Source: JANMZO01 sp963763135
Lineage (GTDB): Bacteria; Actinomycetota; Acidimicrobiia; Acidimicrobiales; JANYDT01
Length of the DNA: 64,000 bases
Assembly (NCBI GenBank): GCA_963763135.1
Contig: CAVXNJ010000005.1
Span: 310,001 to 374,000 of the forward strand
Direction: 5' to 3'
Numbering within the stretch: the stretch's first letter is position 1; every line of letters begins with the position of its first letter. Position numbers and translations under genes: made by a program. The notes below the pieces were generated by a model. The model did no database searches. It saw only the letters and a list, made by a program, of their open reading frames with translations, and had not been told where the DNA came from. This document shows, piece after piece, positions 1-8,276 of this stretch.

Positions 1-459
1 AAGTACCCCGACACGTTCGACAAGTACTACCGGCCACGCTTCGAGTACTGTCGCGCGAACGTGAAGCGGCCGGCGACCGCTTCAACAACGGCACGCTGCC
101 CATGCTGTGCCAGGTCTGCCAGATCCCGATGCTGTTCACCGAGCCCGGCGATCCGACCCGCATCTGCTACCGCGAGAGCGAGCTACGAGGGCGAGACGTA
201 CCACTTCTGCTCCGACGGCTGCAAGAACATCTTCGACCACGAGCCGGAGAAGTACGTCCAGGCCTGGCTGCCGGTGCACCAGATCTACCAGGGCGACTGC
301 TTCGGCCCCGACGCCGATCCGACCTCACCGGACTTCAACCCGCTGCTCGAGGTCATCAAGTGGTACCGAGTCAACGTCGGCGTCGACAACGCACCGTACG
401 AGGGCTCGGCCGACCAAAAGAACTTCGAGACGTGGCGCGCCATGTCGACGACGAACTGA
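1..459 (+). CDS. dmpN: Phenol hydroxylase large oxygenase subunit (P3/DmpN-like), C-terminal part, two compensating indels
   Basis: C-terminal piece of the diiron alpha subunit of a multicomponent phenol hydroxylase, which hydroxylates phenols to catechols; the gene starts outside the window. The ends read in frame 1: FDKYYRPRFEY at the left and YHFCSDGCKNIFDHEPEKYVQ, LPVHQIYQGDCF at the right. The stretch between reads correctly only in frame 3, giving FNNGTLPMLCQVCQIP and the paired CxxC/CxxxC cysteines of this family. A missing G near base 57 and an extra C at base 183 restore one continuous protein. The 42 residues between are nonsense as written. The diiron ligands lie upstream of the window. 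Followed 15 bp later by the P4 subunit and then the P5 reductase, the dmp gene order. Identity is firm; whether the indels are real is doubtful. Confidence 0.88.
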   Translation, partial: KYPDTFDKYYRPRFEYCRANVKRPATASTTARCPCCARSARSRCCSPSPAIRPASATARASYEGETYHFCSDGCKNIFDHEPEKYVQAWLPVHQIYQGDCFGPDADPTSPDFNPLLEVIKWYRVNVGVDNAPYEGSADQKNFETWRAMSTTN

Positions 460-474
460 GAAGGGCACACGACC

Positions 475-837
475 ATGACCGTTAAAGCAATTGCCGATTA
501 CCCCGGCGTGGCCAAGGACACGCAGGACAAGTTCCACGGCGCGCAGCTCACCTACATCGGATGGCTCGACCATCTGATGTTCTGCGCCCCGTTCGCGTTC
601 CCGCTGCCGCCCGACATGCCGTTCGGCGCTGTTATCGAAGCAGTCATACCCGGTGCGTTCGGCACCCATCCCGACTTCGCCAAGATCGACTGGTCGAAGG
701 TGGAGTGGGCCCGCTCGAACGGCAAGCCCTTCAATCCGGACCCGACGAAATCCCTGGCCGAGAACGGGTTGAAGCACAAAGACTCGATCACGTTCCGGAC
801 CCCGGGTCTCACCGGCATCAAGGGCACGTCGAGCTGA
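475..837 (+). CDS. dmpO: Phenol hydroxylase P4 subunit
   Basis: Small beta/gamma-type component of multicomponent phenol hydroxylase (DmpO/TomA4 family), a 120-residue cytoplasmic protein needed for assembly and activity of the oxygenase. Family hallmarks are clear: YIGWLDHLMFCAPFAFPLPP near residues 22-41, then GAFGTHPDFAKIDWSKVEW, and the C-terminal FRTPGLTGIKG. Length matches the family (about 118). A GAAGGG precedes the ATG at about 12 bp spacing. It lies between the large subunit and the reductase with gaps of 10-15 bp, so it is in the same transcript. Confidence 0.95.
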   Translation: MTVKAIADYPGVAKDTQDKFHGAQLTYIGWLDHLMFCAPFAFPLPPDMPFGAVIEAVIPGAFGTHPDFAKIDWSKVEWARSNGKPFNPDPTKSLAENGLKHKDSITFRTPGLTGIKGTSS

Positions 838-847
838 GGTCGGTTTC

Positions 848-1906
848 GTGACGTTCGAGCTCTCGATAGAACCGCTCGGGCAGAGCGTCGCCGTCGAGGA
901 GGGGCAGACCCTTCTCGACGCGGCGCTCCGCAACGGCGTTTACCTGCCCCATGCCTGTGGGCACGGTCTGTGCGGCACGTGCAAAGTACAGGTCGTCGAG
1001 GGTGACATCGACCACGGCCCGATCTCGAGCTTCGCCCTGATGGACTTCGAGCGCGATGAAGGCTGGTGCCTGGCCTGCTGTGCCACGGCCGAATCCGACG
1101 TCGTGATTGAGGCCGACATCGATGAGGAACCCGACGCGCTCAACCTGCCCGTGCGCACCGTTGACGCTACCGTAAGTGCACTTATCGAGTACACACCCAC
1201 CATCAAAGGCGTGCAGTTGCACGTCGAGGATCCCGATGGCCTTCCGTTCCAGGCCGGGCAGTATGCGAACCTGCATCTGCCTGGTGGCGGACACCGACCG
1301 TTCTCGTTCGCCAACCCGCCGTCGCGGGCCCACGATGTCGAGCTCGACGTCCGCTTCGTTCCCGGCGGTGTCGCAACCACGTGGGTTCACCAGGAGTTGG
1401 CGGTCGGCGACCGCGTCAAGCTCTCGGGGCCGTACGGACGATTCCACGTGCGCGTGTCGGCCAAACTGCCGATGCTGTTCATTGCCGGCGGTTCGGGGCT
1501 GTCGAGCCCGCGCTCGATGATCCTCGATCTCCTCGAGAACGGTTGCACGCTTCCCATCACGCTCGTGTACGGCGCCCGCTCGCAGGACGAGCTCTACCGG
1601 GTCGACGAGTTCGAGGAGCTGGCACAAACAACTCCTACGTTCACGTACGTTCCTGCACTCTCGAATGAGCCGGAAGGCACCGGATGGTCCGGCTACCGGG
1701 GCTTCGCCCACGAGGCGGCGAACGCACACTTCAACGGTGATTTCCGAGGTCACAAGGCCTACCTCTGTGGCCCGCCGGCGATGATCGACGCGTGCATCTC
1801 GACATTGATGCAGGGTCGCCTGTTCGAGCGTGACATCTACCAGGAGCTGTTCGTGTCGGCCGCTGATTCGGCCCGAGCCCGTAGCCCACTGTTCAAGAGG
1901 ATCTGA
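848..1906 (+). CDS. dmpP: Phenol hydroxylase reductase (P5), 2Fe-2S/FAD
   Basis: NADH-dependent electron-transfer component of phenol hydroxylase, 352 residues against about 353 for DmpP. The N-terminal plant-type 2Fe-2S domain has Cys37, Cys42, Cys45 and Cys77. The FAD domain carries RPFSF at 150-154, and the NAD domain GGSGLSSPRS at 214-223 and LCGPPAMID near 300. It passes electrons from NADH through FAD and the cluster to the diiron site of the large subunit. The start is GTG, 10 bp after the P4 stop, with GAGG just upstream. The next gene follows after 5 bp. Confidence 0.95.
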   Translation: MTFELSIEPLGQSVAVEEGQTLLDAALRNGVYLPHACGHGLCGTCKVQVVEGDIDHGPISSFALMDFERDEGWCLACCATAESDVVIEADIDEEPDALNLPVRTVDATVSALIEYTPTIKGVQLHVEDPDGLPFQAGQYANLHLPGGGHRPFSFANPPSRAHDVELDVRFVPGGVATTWVHQELAVGDRVKLSGPYGRFHVRVSAKLPMLFIAGGSGLSSPRSMILDLLENGCTLPITLVYGARSQDELYRVDEFEELAQTTPTFTYVPALSNEPEGTGWSGYRGFAHEAANAHFNGDFRGHKAYLCGPPAMIDACISTLMQGRLFERDIYQELFVSAADSARARSPLFKRI

Positions 1907-1911
1907 GCACG

Positions 1912-2325
1912 ATGACCACGTTTCCCGTGTCGATCGAGGACCCCGCCGCCGGCTCGTCAACCGTGTTCTCCTGCCCCGACACCGTCAACGTGTTGGAGGG
2001 CATGGAGCACGCGCATCTGTCGACGATTTCGGTCGGTTGCCGTCGCGGTGGGTGCGGGGTATGCCGGGTGCACGTCATCTCCGGCACCTACGAGTCGAAG
2101 CGGATGTCGAAGGCGCACGTGAGTGAAGAGGATCTGGCGAGGCATGTCGTACTTGCGTGCCGGATCATGCCGACCAGCGACCTTCGAGTTGAGCCATTGG
2201 GGCTCGCCCACCGACCCGAGGTGTCCACCACCTCCCTGTTCGCAGCACCTTCGACCAACACACAACCTGTAACAAGACACCAACCACAAGACACCCACTA
2301 CAAAGGAGCATCACCATGGCCATGA
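1912..2325 (+). CDS. dmpQ: XylT/DmpQ-type 2Fe-2S ferredoxin
   Basis: Chloroplast-type 2Fe-2S ferredoxin, 137 residues. Ligands are Cys43, Cys48, Cys51 and Cys83 (GCRRGGCGVC ... LACRI). In meta-cleavage operons such ferredoxins re-reduce catechol 2,3-dioxygenase whose active-site iron has been oxidised by substituted catechols, and its place directly before that enzyme fits this role. Residues from about 100 onward (RPEVSTTSLF...) have no counterpart in the compact family. This tail runs through the ribosome-binding site of the next gene and overlaps it by 10 bp, so it may be a chance read-through extension or a device for translational coupling. Confidence 0.88.
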   Translation: MTTFPVSIEDPAAGSSTVFSCPDTVNVLEGMEHAHLSTISVGCRRGGCGVCRVHVISGTYESKRMSKAHVSEEDLARHVVLACRIMPTSDLRVEPLGLAHRPEVSTTSLFAAPSTNTQPVTRHQPQDTHYKGASPWP

Positions 2326-3242
2326 CAGGCGTCCTCCGTCCAGGACACATGCAATTGAAAGTCCTCGATCTCGATGAGGCAGTCGAGTTCTACTCAAACG
2401 TCGTCGGTCTGGTCCAGACCGGTCGCGATGCAAAGCGCGCATATTTCAAGGGTTGGGACGAGCGTGACGCCAACAGCCTGATCCTCCGTGATGCCGGCGA
2501 AGCGGGTATGGACTTCTACGGCTTCAAGGTTGCCGATGCCGCAACCCTCACGAAGCTCGAAGCCGACCTGAAGAACTATGGCGTTACCACCGAGCGGATT
2601 CCGGCCGGTGATCTCCTCGACACCGGCGAGCGGGTTCGGTTCGAGATCCCCTCCGGTCATCAGATCGAGCTGTACTGGGAGAAGAAGGACGTCGGCAACG
2701 GCATGCCCTACGTCAACCCGGCACCGTGGAACCCGGCCGCGGAACGCGGCATCGCGCCAATCCGCATGGACCACGCGCTGCTCTACGGTCCCGACATTGA
2801 GAAGGTTCAGGCGTTGTTCGTCGACGTCCTCGGCTTCTACCTCGTCGAGCACATCGTTCTCGAAGACGGCGTCACCGACCTCGCAATCTGGCTTTCGTGC
2901 TCGACCAAGGCCCACGACGTCGCGTTCGTGCGCAATGAGGAGCCGGGCAAACTGCACCACACCGCGTTCCTGCTCGAGAGCTGGGAGAAGGTTCTGCGCG
3001 CCGCCGACCTGATGTCGATGAACAAGGTCTCGATCGACATGGGCCCGACCCGCCACGGCGTCACCCGCGGCACGACGATCTACGCGTTCGACAACTCGGG
3101 CAACCGCTTCGAAACCTTCTGCGGCGGCTACCAGTCATATCCCGACTGGGCGCCGATCAAGTGGACGTGGGACGAAGTAGGGCCCGCCGTCTTCTATCAC
3201 GACCGTCAGCTCAACCCGGCCTTCCTGTCCGTCTACACCTGA
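2316..3242 (+). CDS. dmpB: Catechol 2,3-dioxygenase (extradiol, XylE/DmpB type)
   Basis: Fe(II) extradiol dioxygenase that opens catechol or methylcatechols next to the hydroxyls to give 2-hydroxymuconic semialdehyde-type products. It has 308 residues, two vicinal-oxygen-chelate modules, and family length (XylE 307). The iron ligands fall in the expected places: His153 (MDHALLYG), His214 or 215 (KLHHTAF) and Glu266 (NRFETFCGG). The acid-base His is in TRHGVT at 247. The start is chosen by AAAGGAG 7 bp upstream. It is the last gene before a strong terminator and lacks the usual downstream semialdehyde dehydrogenase or hydrolase genes here. Confidence 0.97.
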   Translation: MAMTGVLRPGHMQLKVLDLDEAVEFYSNVVGLVQTGRDAKRAYFKGWDERDANSLILRDAGEAGMDFYGFKVADAATLTKLEADLKNYGVTTERIPAGDLLDTGERVRFEIPSGHQIELYWEKKDVGNGMPYVNPAPWNPAAERGIAPIRMDHALLYGPDIEKVQALFVDVLGFYLVEHIVLEDGVTDLAIWLSCSTKAHDVAFVRNEEPGKLHHTAFLLESWEKVLRAADLMSMNKVSIDMGPTRHGVTRGTTIYAFDNSGNRFETFCGGYQSYPDWAPIKWTWDEVGPAVFYHDRQLNPAFLSVYT

Positions 3243-3315
3243 GCCGATCCCAGCACGGCTCGAGCCGACCGGGCCTACCCGACGCCCAGCCGACTTCTAC
3301 GAATTCCAATCCCCC

Positions 3316-3347
3316 ACCCGCCGGGCCTGTGCCCGGCGGGTCTTTTT
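3316..3347 (+). terminator. Rho-independent terminator of the phenol/catechol operon
   Basis: Perfect GC-rich hairpin with 11-bp arms (ACCCGCCGGGC / GCCCGGCGGGT), a CTGT loop, and a following TCTTTTTC run. It lies 74 bp after the dioxygenase stop. The ribosome-binding site of the next gene (CAGGAG) begins right after the T-run, so any transcript into that gene must start inside or pass through this hairpin. Confidence 0.92.
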
Positions 3348-3359
3348 CAGGAGCAAACC

Positions 3360-5021
3360 ATGAACGATCTGTCCGGCGCGCAGGCGCTGGTTTCCGTGCT
3401 GGCCGACGCTGGAGTCACGACGGCATTCACCGTGCCGGGCGAGAGCTTCCTCGCCGTGCTCGATGCGCTCCATCACCATCCGACGATCCGGACCGTGGCG
3501 ACGCGCCACGAAGGTGCCGCGGCGTTCATGGCCGAGGCCACCGCGAAACTTACGAAGCGACCATCGGTGTGCATGGCCACGCGCGCGGTCGGTGCAACCA
3601 ATCTGGCGATCGGACTACACACCGCCATGCAGGACTCGAGTCCGGTCATCGCCCTGCTCGGGCAGGTCCCCACGTCGCGAAGGGGCCGCGAGGCCTTCCA
3701 GGAAGTCGACCTCGTCGATGTGTTTCGTCCACTGGTCAAATGGTCGGTCGAGCCCACCCGAGCCGATCGACTCGCCGAGATCGTGAACCGCGCGGTTCGC
3801 GTGGCACAACAGGGTCGACCGGGCCCGGTGGTCATCTCGCTCCCCGAGGACATCCTGCGGGAGCCGTCCGGGCGGGGGCCGGCGCTTCGAACCGGGACCG
3901 ACTGGATGGTGCAGCCGTCGGCGGGCGACGCCCGTCGGGTATTGGCGGAACTACGCCGGGCGCAGCGACCGGTGCTGATGGTCGGAGGTGGCGTGATCGC
4001 GGCGGGTGCAACCGACACGATCGCCGAGTTGGCGTCGCGCGAAGCCATCGGGGTGGTGACCGGTTGGCGGCGAGGCGACGCATTCCCGAACTCACACGCC
4101 TGTTTCCTCGGTCAGACCGGGCTTCGCGCCGCACCTGCGGTACGTGATGTGCTGCTCGGCGCCGACCTCGCAATCGTGATCGGCCATCGGCTAGACGAGA
4201 ACTCCACCCTGGGATACCAGTTCCCGTCGCCGAAGGCCCGTCTCGTGCACGTTGACGTCGACCCCAACGGAATTACCTCGCCGTTGGGTGCCGATGAAAG
4301 CATCATCGCCGACGCCGCTTCGTTCGCAGTGGCGCTGCTCTCTGCGTCCATAGAGGATCCGCCCGTCGCCGCGGCGGTCGCCGAACGCCGGACATCGCTG
4401 GCCGAGCGTCGGGCCCGTTGGGAGACCGAGACGACTCCGGATCGCGGCAGGGCCCGCGCCGGGTATGCCGATCAGCAGGCCGTCACCGCCCACATACGCC
4501 GCCTGGCACCGGATCCGACGATCTTCACCTGCGACGCCGGGACGTTTTCGGGTTGGTTCGACCGGTACCTCCGATTCGAGCGGCCGGGCTCGGTCCTGGC
4601 CCCGATCTCCGGAGCGATGGGCTACGCCATCCCCGCGGCGATCGCCGCGAAGCTCTCCCGACCCGATCACACGGTGATCGCCTACGTGGGCGACGGTGGC
4701 TTCCTGATGACGGGAGCCGAGATCGAAACGGCGGTTCGGGAGGATCTGCCGTTCGTCGCCGTGGTGTTCGACAACTCGGCGTATGCGACGATCCGCGTGC
4801 ACCAGGAACGCGAGTATCCGGGCCGACCGGTCGCGACCGGCCTCGGTCGGGTCGACTTCGCGGCATTCGCTGAGTCGTTGGGCGGCTGCGGCTTCCGAGT
4901 GGACGACGACACCAAGTTCCCGGAAGCCTTCGAAGCGGCCCTGGCGAGTGGGCGGCCGTCAGTGATTCACGTCGTCGTGGATCCCGAACAGACGTCGGTC
5001 AATGCCGACGCACCAGCCTGA
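3360..5021 (+). CDS. Thiamine-diphosphate-dependent enzyme, acetolactate synthase/decarboxylase family
   Basis: 553-residue protein with the three-domain layout of the POX/ALS/benzoylformate decarboxylase family. The N-terminal Pyr domain has the catalytic-type Glu in TRHEGAAAF near residue 51. The central domain includes LMVGGGVIAAG, and the C-terminal PP domain has the ThDP-Mg motif GDGGFLMTGAEIETA ... FDNSAYATIR near 444-473. The exact substrate cannot be told: acetolactate synthase-like, 2-oxo-acid decarboxylase or oxalyl-CoA-like activities share these features. It is a stand-alone gene behind the catechol operon terminator with a good AGGAG site. No small regulatory ALS subunit is adjacent, which argues against housekeeping branched-chain synthesis. 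A link to aromatic side-chain metabolism is only inferred from position. Confidence 0.8.
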   Translation: MNDLSGAQALVSVLADAGVTTAFTVPGESFLAVLDALHHHPTIRTVATRHEGAAAFMAEATAKLTKRPSVCMATRAVGATNLAIGLHTAMQDSSPVIALLGQVPTSRRGREAFQEVDLVDVFRPLVKWSVEPTRADRLAEIVNRAVRVAQQGRPGPVVISLPEDILREPSGRGPALRTGTDWMVQPSAGDARRVLAELRRAQRPVLMVGGGVIAAGATDTIAELASREAIGVVTGWRRGDAFPNSHACFLGQTGLRAAPAVRDVLLGADLAIVIGHRLDENSTLGYQFPSPKARLVHVDVDPNGITSPLGADESIIADAASFAVALLSASIEDPPVAAAVAERRTSLAERRARWETETTPDRGRARAGYADQQAVTAHIRRLAPDPTIFTCDAGTFSGWFDRYLRFERPGSVLAPISGAMGYAIPAAIAAKLSRPDHTVIAYVGDGGFLMTGAEIETAVREDLPFVAVVFDNSAYATIRVHQEREYPGRPVATGLGRVDFAAFAESLGGCGFRVDDDTKFPEAFEAALASGRPSVIHVVVDPEQTSVNADAPA

Positions 5022-5024
5022 CGG

Positions 5025-5127
5025 CACGGTCACGTCAGTGCACGTTCACGTCAGTGCACGGTCACGTCAGTGCACGGTCACATCGATGCGAGTCAGGTCG
5101 ATGCGAGTCAGGTCGATGCGAGCTGCG
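5025..5127. repeat. Two adjacent tandem repeats (16 bp x4, 15 bp x3)
   Basis: Four copies of a 16-bp unit, CACGGTCACGTCAGTG with small changes (5025-5088), run straight into three copies of a 15-bp unit, TCGATGCGAGTCAGG (5083-5127). They fill the gap between the convergent ThDP enzyme and GntR genes, and the last copies overlap the 3' end of the GntR gene. There is no poly-T or dyad typical of a terminator. Confidence 0.9.
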
Positions 5128-5830
5128 TCCGGGTCGCGCGGGACGAAGGCGTGTCAACGGCTGGGTCGTCGTCGGAGGAATCATCGAAGTCATCGAGACT
5201 CGACTCCAGGACCCGACGCACATGGCGACGCATGGCCGCGTCAGCACCCGGACCGTCCTGAGCCGAGATCGCCTCGGCGATCGCAACGTGATCCTTGGAG
5301 CACTCCACCATGAAACGCAACGAGCCGACCACCGTCTCGCGAAGCACCCAGGCCAGATCCCGTGCGCTGGCAACGGACTGCCGCAGTCGTTCATTCCCGG
5401 CGGCCTGGGCCAGAACACCGTGGAATGCGGTATCGCGTCGACGGTATTCGGCCTCGTCGCCGTTCTCGGCCGCGTTCAATGTCGCCGCGGCGTGCTCCTT
5501 GATCTCGGCAATCTGCGCCGGCGTAGCGCGAGCGGCACTGAGCATCGCCGTCATCGCCTCCAACGCCTCTCGCAGCTCGAACGCTTCACGGATTCGCTGT
5601 TCGGTCGGGTTGACCACGACGACCCGGTTGTTCGGTTCGAAGGAGACCAGGCCGGCGTCTCGCAACTTCTGGAGCGCTTCGCGGGCCGGCGTGGCGCTGA
5701 CGCCCAGACGGCGGGCGATTTCTTGGATCGTCAGCGGGGTTCCAGCCGACAGGGTTCGGTCGAGCAGGGCGGCTCGCAGCGAGCGATAGGCCTGTTCTGC
5801 GAGCGTCTCGGTGCGTTGCACAGGTTCCAC
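5108..5830 (-). CDS. GntR family regulator, FadR/FCD subfamily
   Basis: 240-residue transcriptional regulator. The N-terminal winged helix has the GntR signature (LAEQAYRSLRAALL, IQEIARRLGVSATPAREALQKL, residues about 8-70). The C-terminal FCD ligand domain is helical with RLREALE-like and DTAFHGVLAQAAGN motifs, where D and H usually help bind a metal or carboxylate effector. The start is GTG (VEPVQRTETL). It is divergent from the ABC importer operon, whose promoter sits in the intergenic gap, so repression of that operon and of itself is the likely job. The acidic C-tail (DDFDDSSDDD) is outside the FCD fold and ends in the tandem repeats. Confidence 0.9.
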   Translation of the reverse strand: MEPVQRTETLAEQAYRSLRAALLDRTLSAGTPLTIQEIARRLGVSATPAREALQKLRDAGLVSFEPNNRVVVVNPTEQRIREAFELREALEAMTAMLSAARATPAQIAEIKEHAAATLNAAENGDEAEYRRRDTAFHGVLAQAAGNERLRQSVASARDLAWVLRETVVGSLRFMVECSKDHVAIAEAISAQDGPGADAAMRRHVRRVLESSLDDFDDSSDDDPAVDTPSSRATRTQLAST

Positions 5831-5849
5831 GCGAACAGCATAACGGGTC

Positions 5850-5902
5850 GATACAAAATATCGAATATCAAACTTGACATCTAATATTTAGCTCGCGATA
5901 CT
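5850..5902 (+). promoter_or_regulatory. Promoter of the ABC importer operon with AT-rich dyads
   Basis: TTGACA at 5874-5879 and GATACT at 5897-5902 with a 17-bp spacer form a near-consensus housekeeping promoter 50 bp before the importer start codon. Overlapping AT-rich elements (AAATATCGAATATC just upstream of the -35 and CTAATATTTA inside the spacer) stand out from the GC-rich surroundings. They are candidates for the operator of the divergent GntR/FCD protein. Confidence 0.75.
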
Positions 5903-5950
5903 CGCCTGTGTCGGCCGTCACGTCGGCCGCGTCGAGCGAAGGGGATCGCC

Positions 5951-7336
5951 ATGCACCGCCACCACCACCCGGCCCACCTCGATCGGACCACGAGCGTCCG
6001 ACCACGGGAGGAACGATTCAGATCCCGTGGCGCGTTCCGCTCCCGTGGCCTGGTCAGTGTCGTCGTGAGCGTTCTGGGCGCAGCGGCGTTCACGCTCGGA
6101 CTCTCGGGTATCACCGAGACGGCACACGCCAAGACCACGACCAAGACCACTGGCGTGAAGTGCGGACTCGCCAACGGCAAGAAGGCGACCGGAGCAGCGA
6201 TCAACGTCGGCGCGATCGTCGGGGCCACCGGCCCGGCTGACTTCAGTTCCGCCTCGAAGGGCGCGGCCGCGTTCTTCGCATGTGTGAACGCGAACGGCGG
6301 CATCAACGGCCGACCGGTCAGCTATCAGGTGAAGGACGACGGCTGGGATCCGGTCAAGGCGTCGCAGTTCGCCAAGGCCCTCGTGGAGGACTCGAAGGTC
6401 GTCGCCATGATCGGAAGCACGAGCTTCGTCGAATGTGGAGCCAACGCCGAGTACTACGTGAAGCAGAACGTCGCGGTGATCGCCGGCGTCGGCGTGCCCC
6501 GTGAGTGCTTCCACAGCCCGAACATCTCGCCGACGAACCAGGGCCCGCGTCTCAGCGGAATCGGCGTCGCCCAGTACGCCGTGGAGCAGGGAGCGAAGTC
6601 GATCGCATGTGTCGCGAACGTGATCCCGAACTTCGGCGCATGGGTGTGCCAGGGCATTGAGGCCTACGGCAAGGCGAACGGCATCACGGTGAAGACGTTC
6701 CTCGGCAAGGCCGATGCGAGCGACGCGGAGAGTGTCACACTGCAAGCGATCGGCTCCAACCCCGACGCGATCGTCGAGGTCGACCCGGGCCCCGTGACCG
6801 GCGCCTACCTCAAGGTCGGCGAGCAGCAGGGCGGCAAGGTGAAGTGGTACGGCGCGACGTCGACATACGACCTCAGCTTCCCGAAGTCCGTCGGCTCGTA
6901 CTGGAACAACAAGTTCCACGCCGAGATCGAGCTCTCACCGCTCGACAGCACCGGCCCCGACAACACCACCTGGCGGGCCGTCCTCGACAAGTACGGCAAG
7001 TCGAGCGATCCGCGTGACAGCTTCTCCCAGGCCGGCTTCCTGGCCGCGAAGATCTTCACGGACACCATGCTGAAGTTGAAGCCCGCCGCCATCAACCGGG
7101 CCGCGGTCACGACAGCGCTCAAGGCCGTGAAGGGTTACCACACCGACCTCACGTGCGCTCCGTGGTACTTCGGCACAGCGACGGCCCACAACGCGAACCA
7201 CAGCGGACGCATCGTGCAGATGACCGGCTCAGGCGACACCGGCTTCAAGACGGTGAAGGAATGCTTCGAGATCGCTGACCCGGAACTCGACTCGATCCGT
7301 GCGGCCGAGAAGTCCGATCCGTCGCTCGTGAAGTGA
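5951..7336 (+). CDS. ABC importer substrate-binding protein, branched-chain amino acid/HAAT family
   Basis: 461-residue exported solute-binding protein of the type I periplasmic-binding fold (Peripla_BP_6). After a basic N-terminus there is a hydrophobic segment (about 34-52) and an AHA site near residue 60. The mature part begins with INVGAIVGATGPADFSS and has the family's GGINGRPVSYQVKDDGWDPVKA segment. The charged 30-residue leader before the hydrophobic stretch is longer than usual. First gene of a complete importer with the two permeases and two ATPases downstream. HAAT relatives also carry aromatic acids and amides, and the flanking aromatic-degradation genes make such a ligand plausible, but the sequence does not settle it. 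Confidence 0.9.
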   Translation: MHRHHHPAHLDRTTSVRPREERFRSRGAFRSRGLVSVVVSVLGAAAFTLGLSGITETAHAKTTTKTTGVKCGLANGKKATGAAINVGAIVGATGPADFSSASKGAAAFFACVNANGGINGRPVSYQVKDDGWDPVKASQFAKALVEDSKVVAMIGSTSFVECGANAEYYVKQNVAVIAGVGVPRECFHSPNISPTNQGPRLSGIGVAQYAVEQGAKSIACVANVIPNFGAWVCQGIEAYGKANGITVKTFLGKADASDAESVTLQAIGSNPDAIVEVDPGPVTGAYLKVGEQQGGKVKWYGATSTYDLSFPKSVGSYWNNKFHAEIELSPLDSTGPDNTTWRAVLDKYGKSSDPRDSFSQAGFLAAKIFTDTMLKLKPAAINRAAVTTALKAVKGYHTDLTCAPWYFGTATAHNANHSGRIVQMTGSGDTGFKTVKECFEIADPELDSIRAAEKSDPSLVK

Positions 7337-7409
7337 CGCTCGGCCCAATTCGTCAGATGTCAATCCGTCAACTTTCAATCGTTTCGTGACCTGAGAACCG
7401 ACCGCTTCC

Positions 7410-8276
7410 ATGACCGACATCAAACCTTTCATCGTCACCGGCCTCGCGCTCGGTTCGGTGTATTCGCTGTCGGGGGTGGGAGCGGTCGTTCTGTACCGGA
7501 CCACCGCGGTGGTCAACCTCGCCTACGGGGCGACGGGCGCCGTCGGTGCACTCGTCGCGTGGGACATGATCGAGCACGGTCGACCCGAGCCGATCGCATG
7601 GCTCGTCTGTGTGCTGGTGTCGACCGCACTGTCGGTCGCCTACGGCGTCATCGTGGCGCCTCGGCTCGCGCTGCGCGACCAGACGGTGAACACCGCGTCG
7701 ACGCTCGGCTTCGCGCTGCTGCTGCTCGGCTTCTGCAACTGGCACTGGCGTGACATCTCACGCTCGCTCAGCCTCCCGACCGACGACCACGGGTTCTCCG
7801 TGCTCGGTGTCCGGGTCGTGGCGACGAAGCTGCTCGCCCTCGCGGCGGCGTTGCTCATCACCGTGACCGTCGGTGCGCTGTTACGCCACACGCGGATCGG
7901 CTTGAAGCTCCGGGCCATGGCGAACGACCGCGAGCTGAGCTCGATGCTCGGCATCCCGGTGGCGAGCGTCGGTGTACACGCATGGCTGCTCAGCGGGGTG
8001 CTCGCCGGACTCTCCGGACTGTTGGTCGCCGATCTCGTGCGGCTCGACGCCGGCACGCTCACGTTTCTCGTGATACCCGCGATCGCGGCTGCCGTGATCG
8101 GGCGTCTGGTTTCGTTGCCGGCCACCGTGGCCGGCGGACTCGCGGTCGGTCTGGCCGAATCACTCGCGGTGCCGTTTCGCAGTATCAGCGCGTACCGCGG
8201 TGTCGCGCCGTTCGCGGTGAGCATCGTGTTTCTGTTGTGGCGGCAGCGTCATGCGTCGCTGGCCGGTCGTCGATGA
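7410..8276 (+). CDS. livH: ABC importer permease, LivH type
   Basis: 288-residue inner-membrane permease. The N-terminus (FIVTGLALGSVYSLSGVGAVVLYRTTAVVNLAYGA) is the LivH signature, followed by about eight hydrophobic segments. The LKLRAMANDRELSSMLGIPV loop is the ATPase-coupling region, whose Asn-Asp and preceding Arg are typical. Shares a 4-bp ATGA overlap with livM, so the two are translationally coupled and probably equimolar. Confidence 0.92.
   Translation: MTDIKPFIVTGLALGSVYSLSGVGAVVLYRTTAVVNLAYGATGAVGALVAWDMIEHGRPEPIAWLVCVLVSTALSVAYGVIVAPRLALRDQTVNTASTLGFALLLLGFCNWHWRDISRSLSLPTDDHGFSVLGVRVVATKLLALAAALLITVTVGALLRHTRIGLKLRAMANDRELSSMLGIPVASVGVHAWLLSGVLAGLSGLLVADLVRLDAGTLTFLVIPAIAAAVIGRLVSLPATVAGGLAVGLAESLAVPFRSISAYRGVAPFAVSIVFLLWRQRHASLAGRR

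Noticed and set aside
818..1960. Long reverse-strand open frame opposite the phenol hydroxylase reductase
   Set aside because: It lies wholly over a well supported gene and its translation is Arg-rich with no family likeness; high GC makes such shadows common.
3360..5021. Housekeeping acetolactate synthase (ilvB)
   Set aside because: No ilvN-type small subunit nearby and the Glu-region and position do not single out ALS; kept as a general ThDP enzyme.
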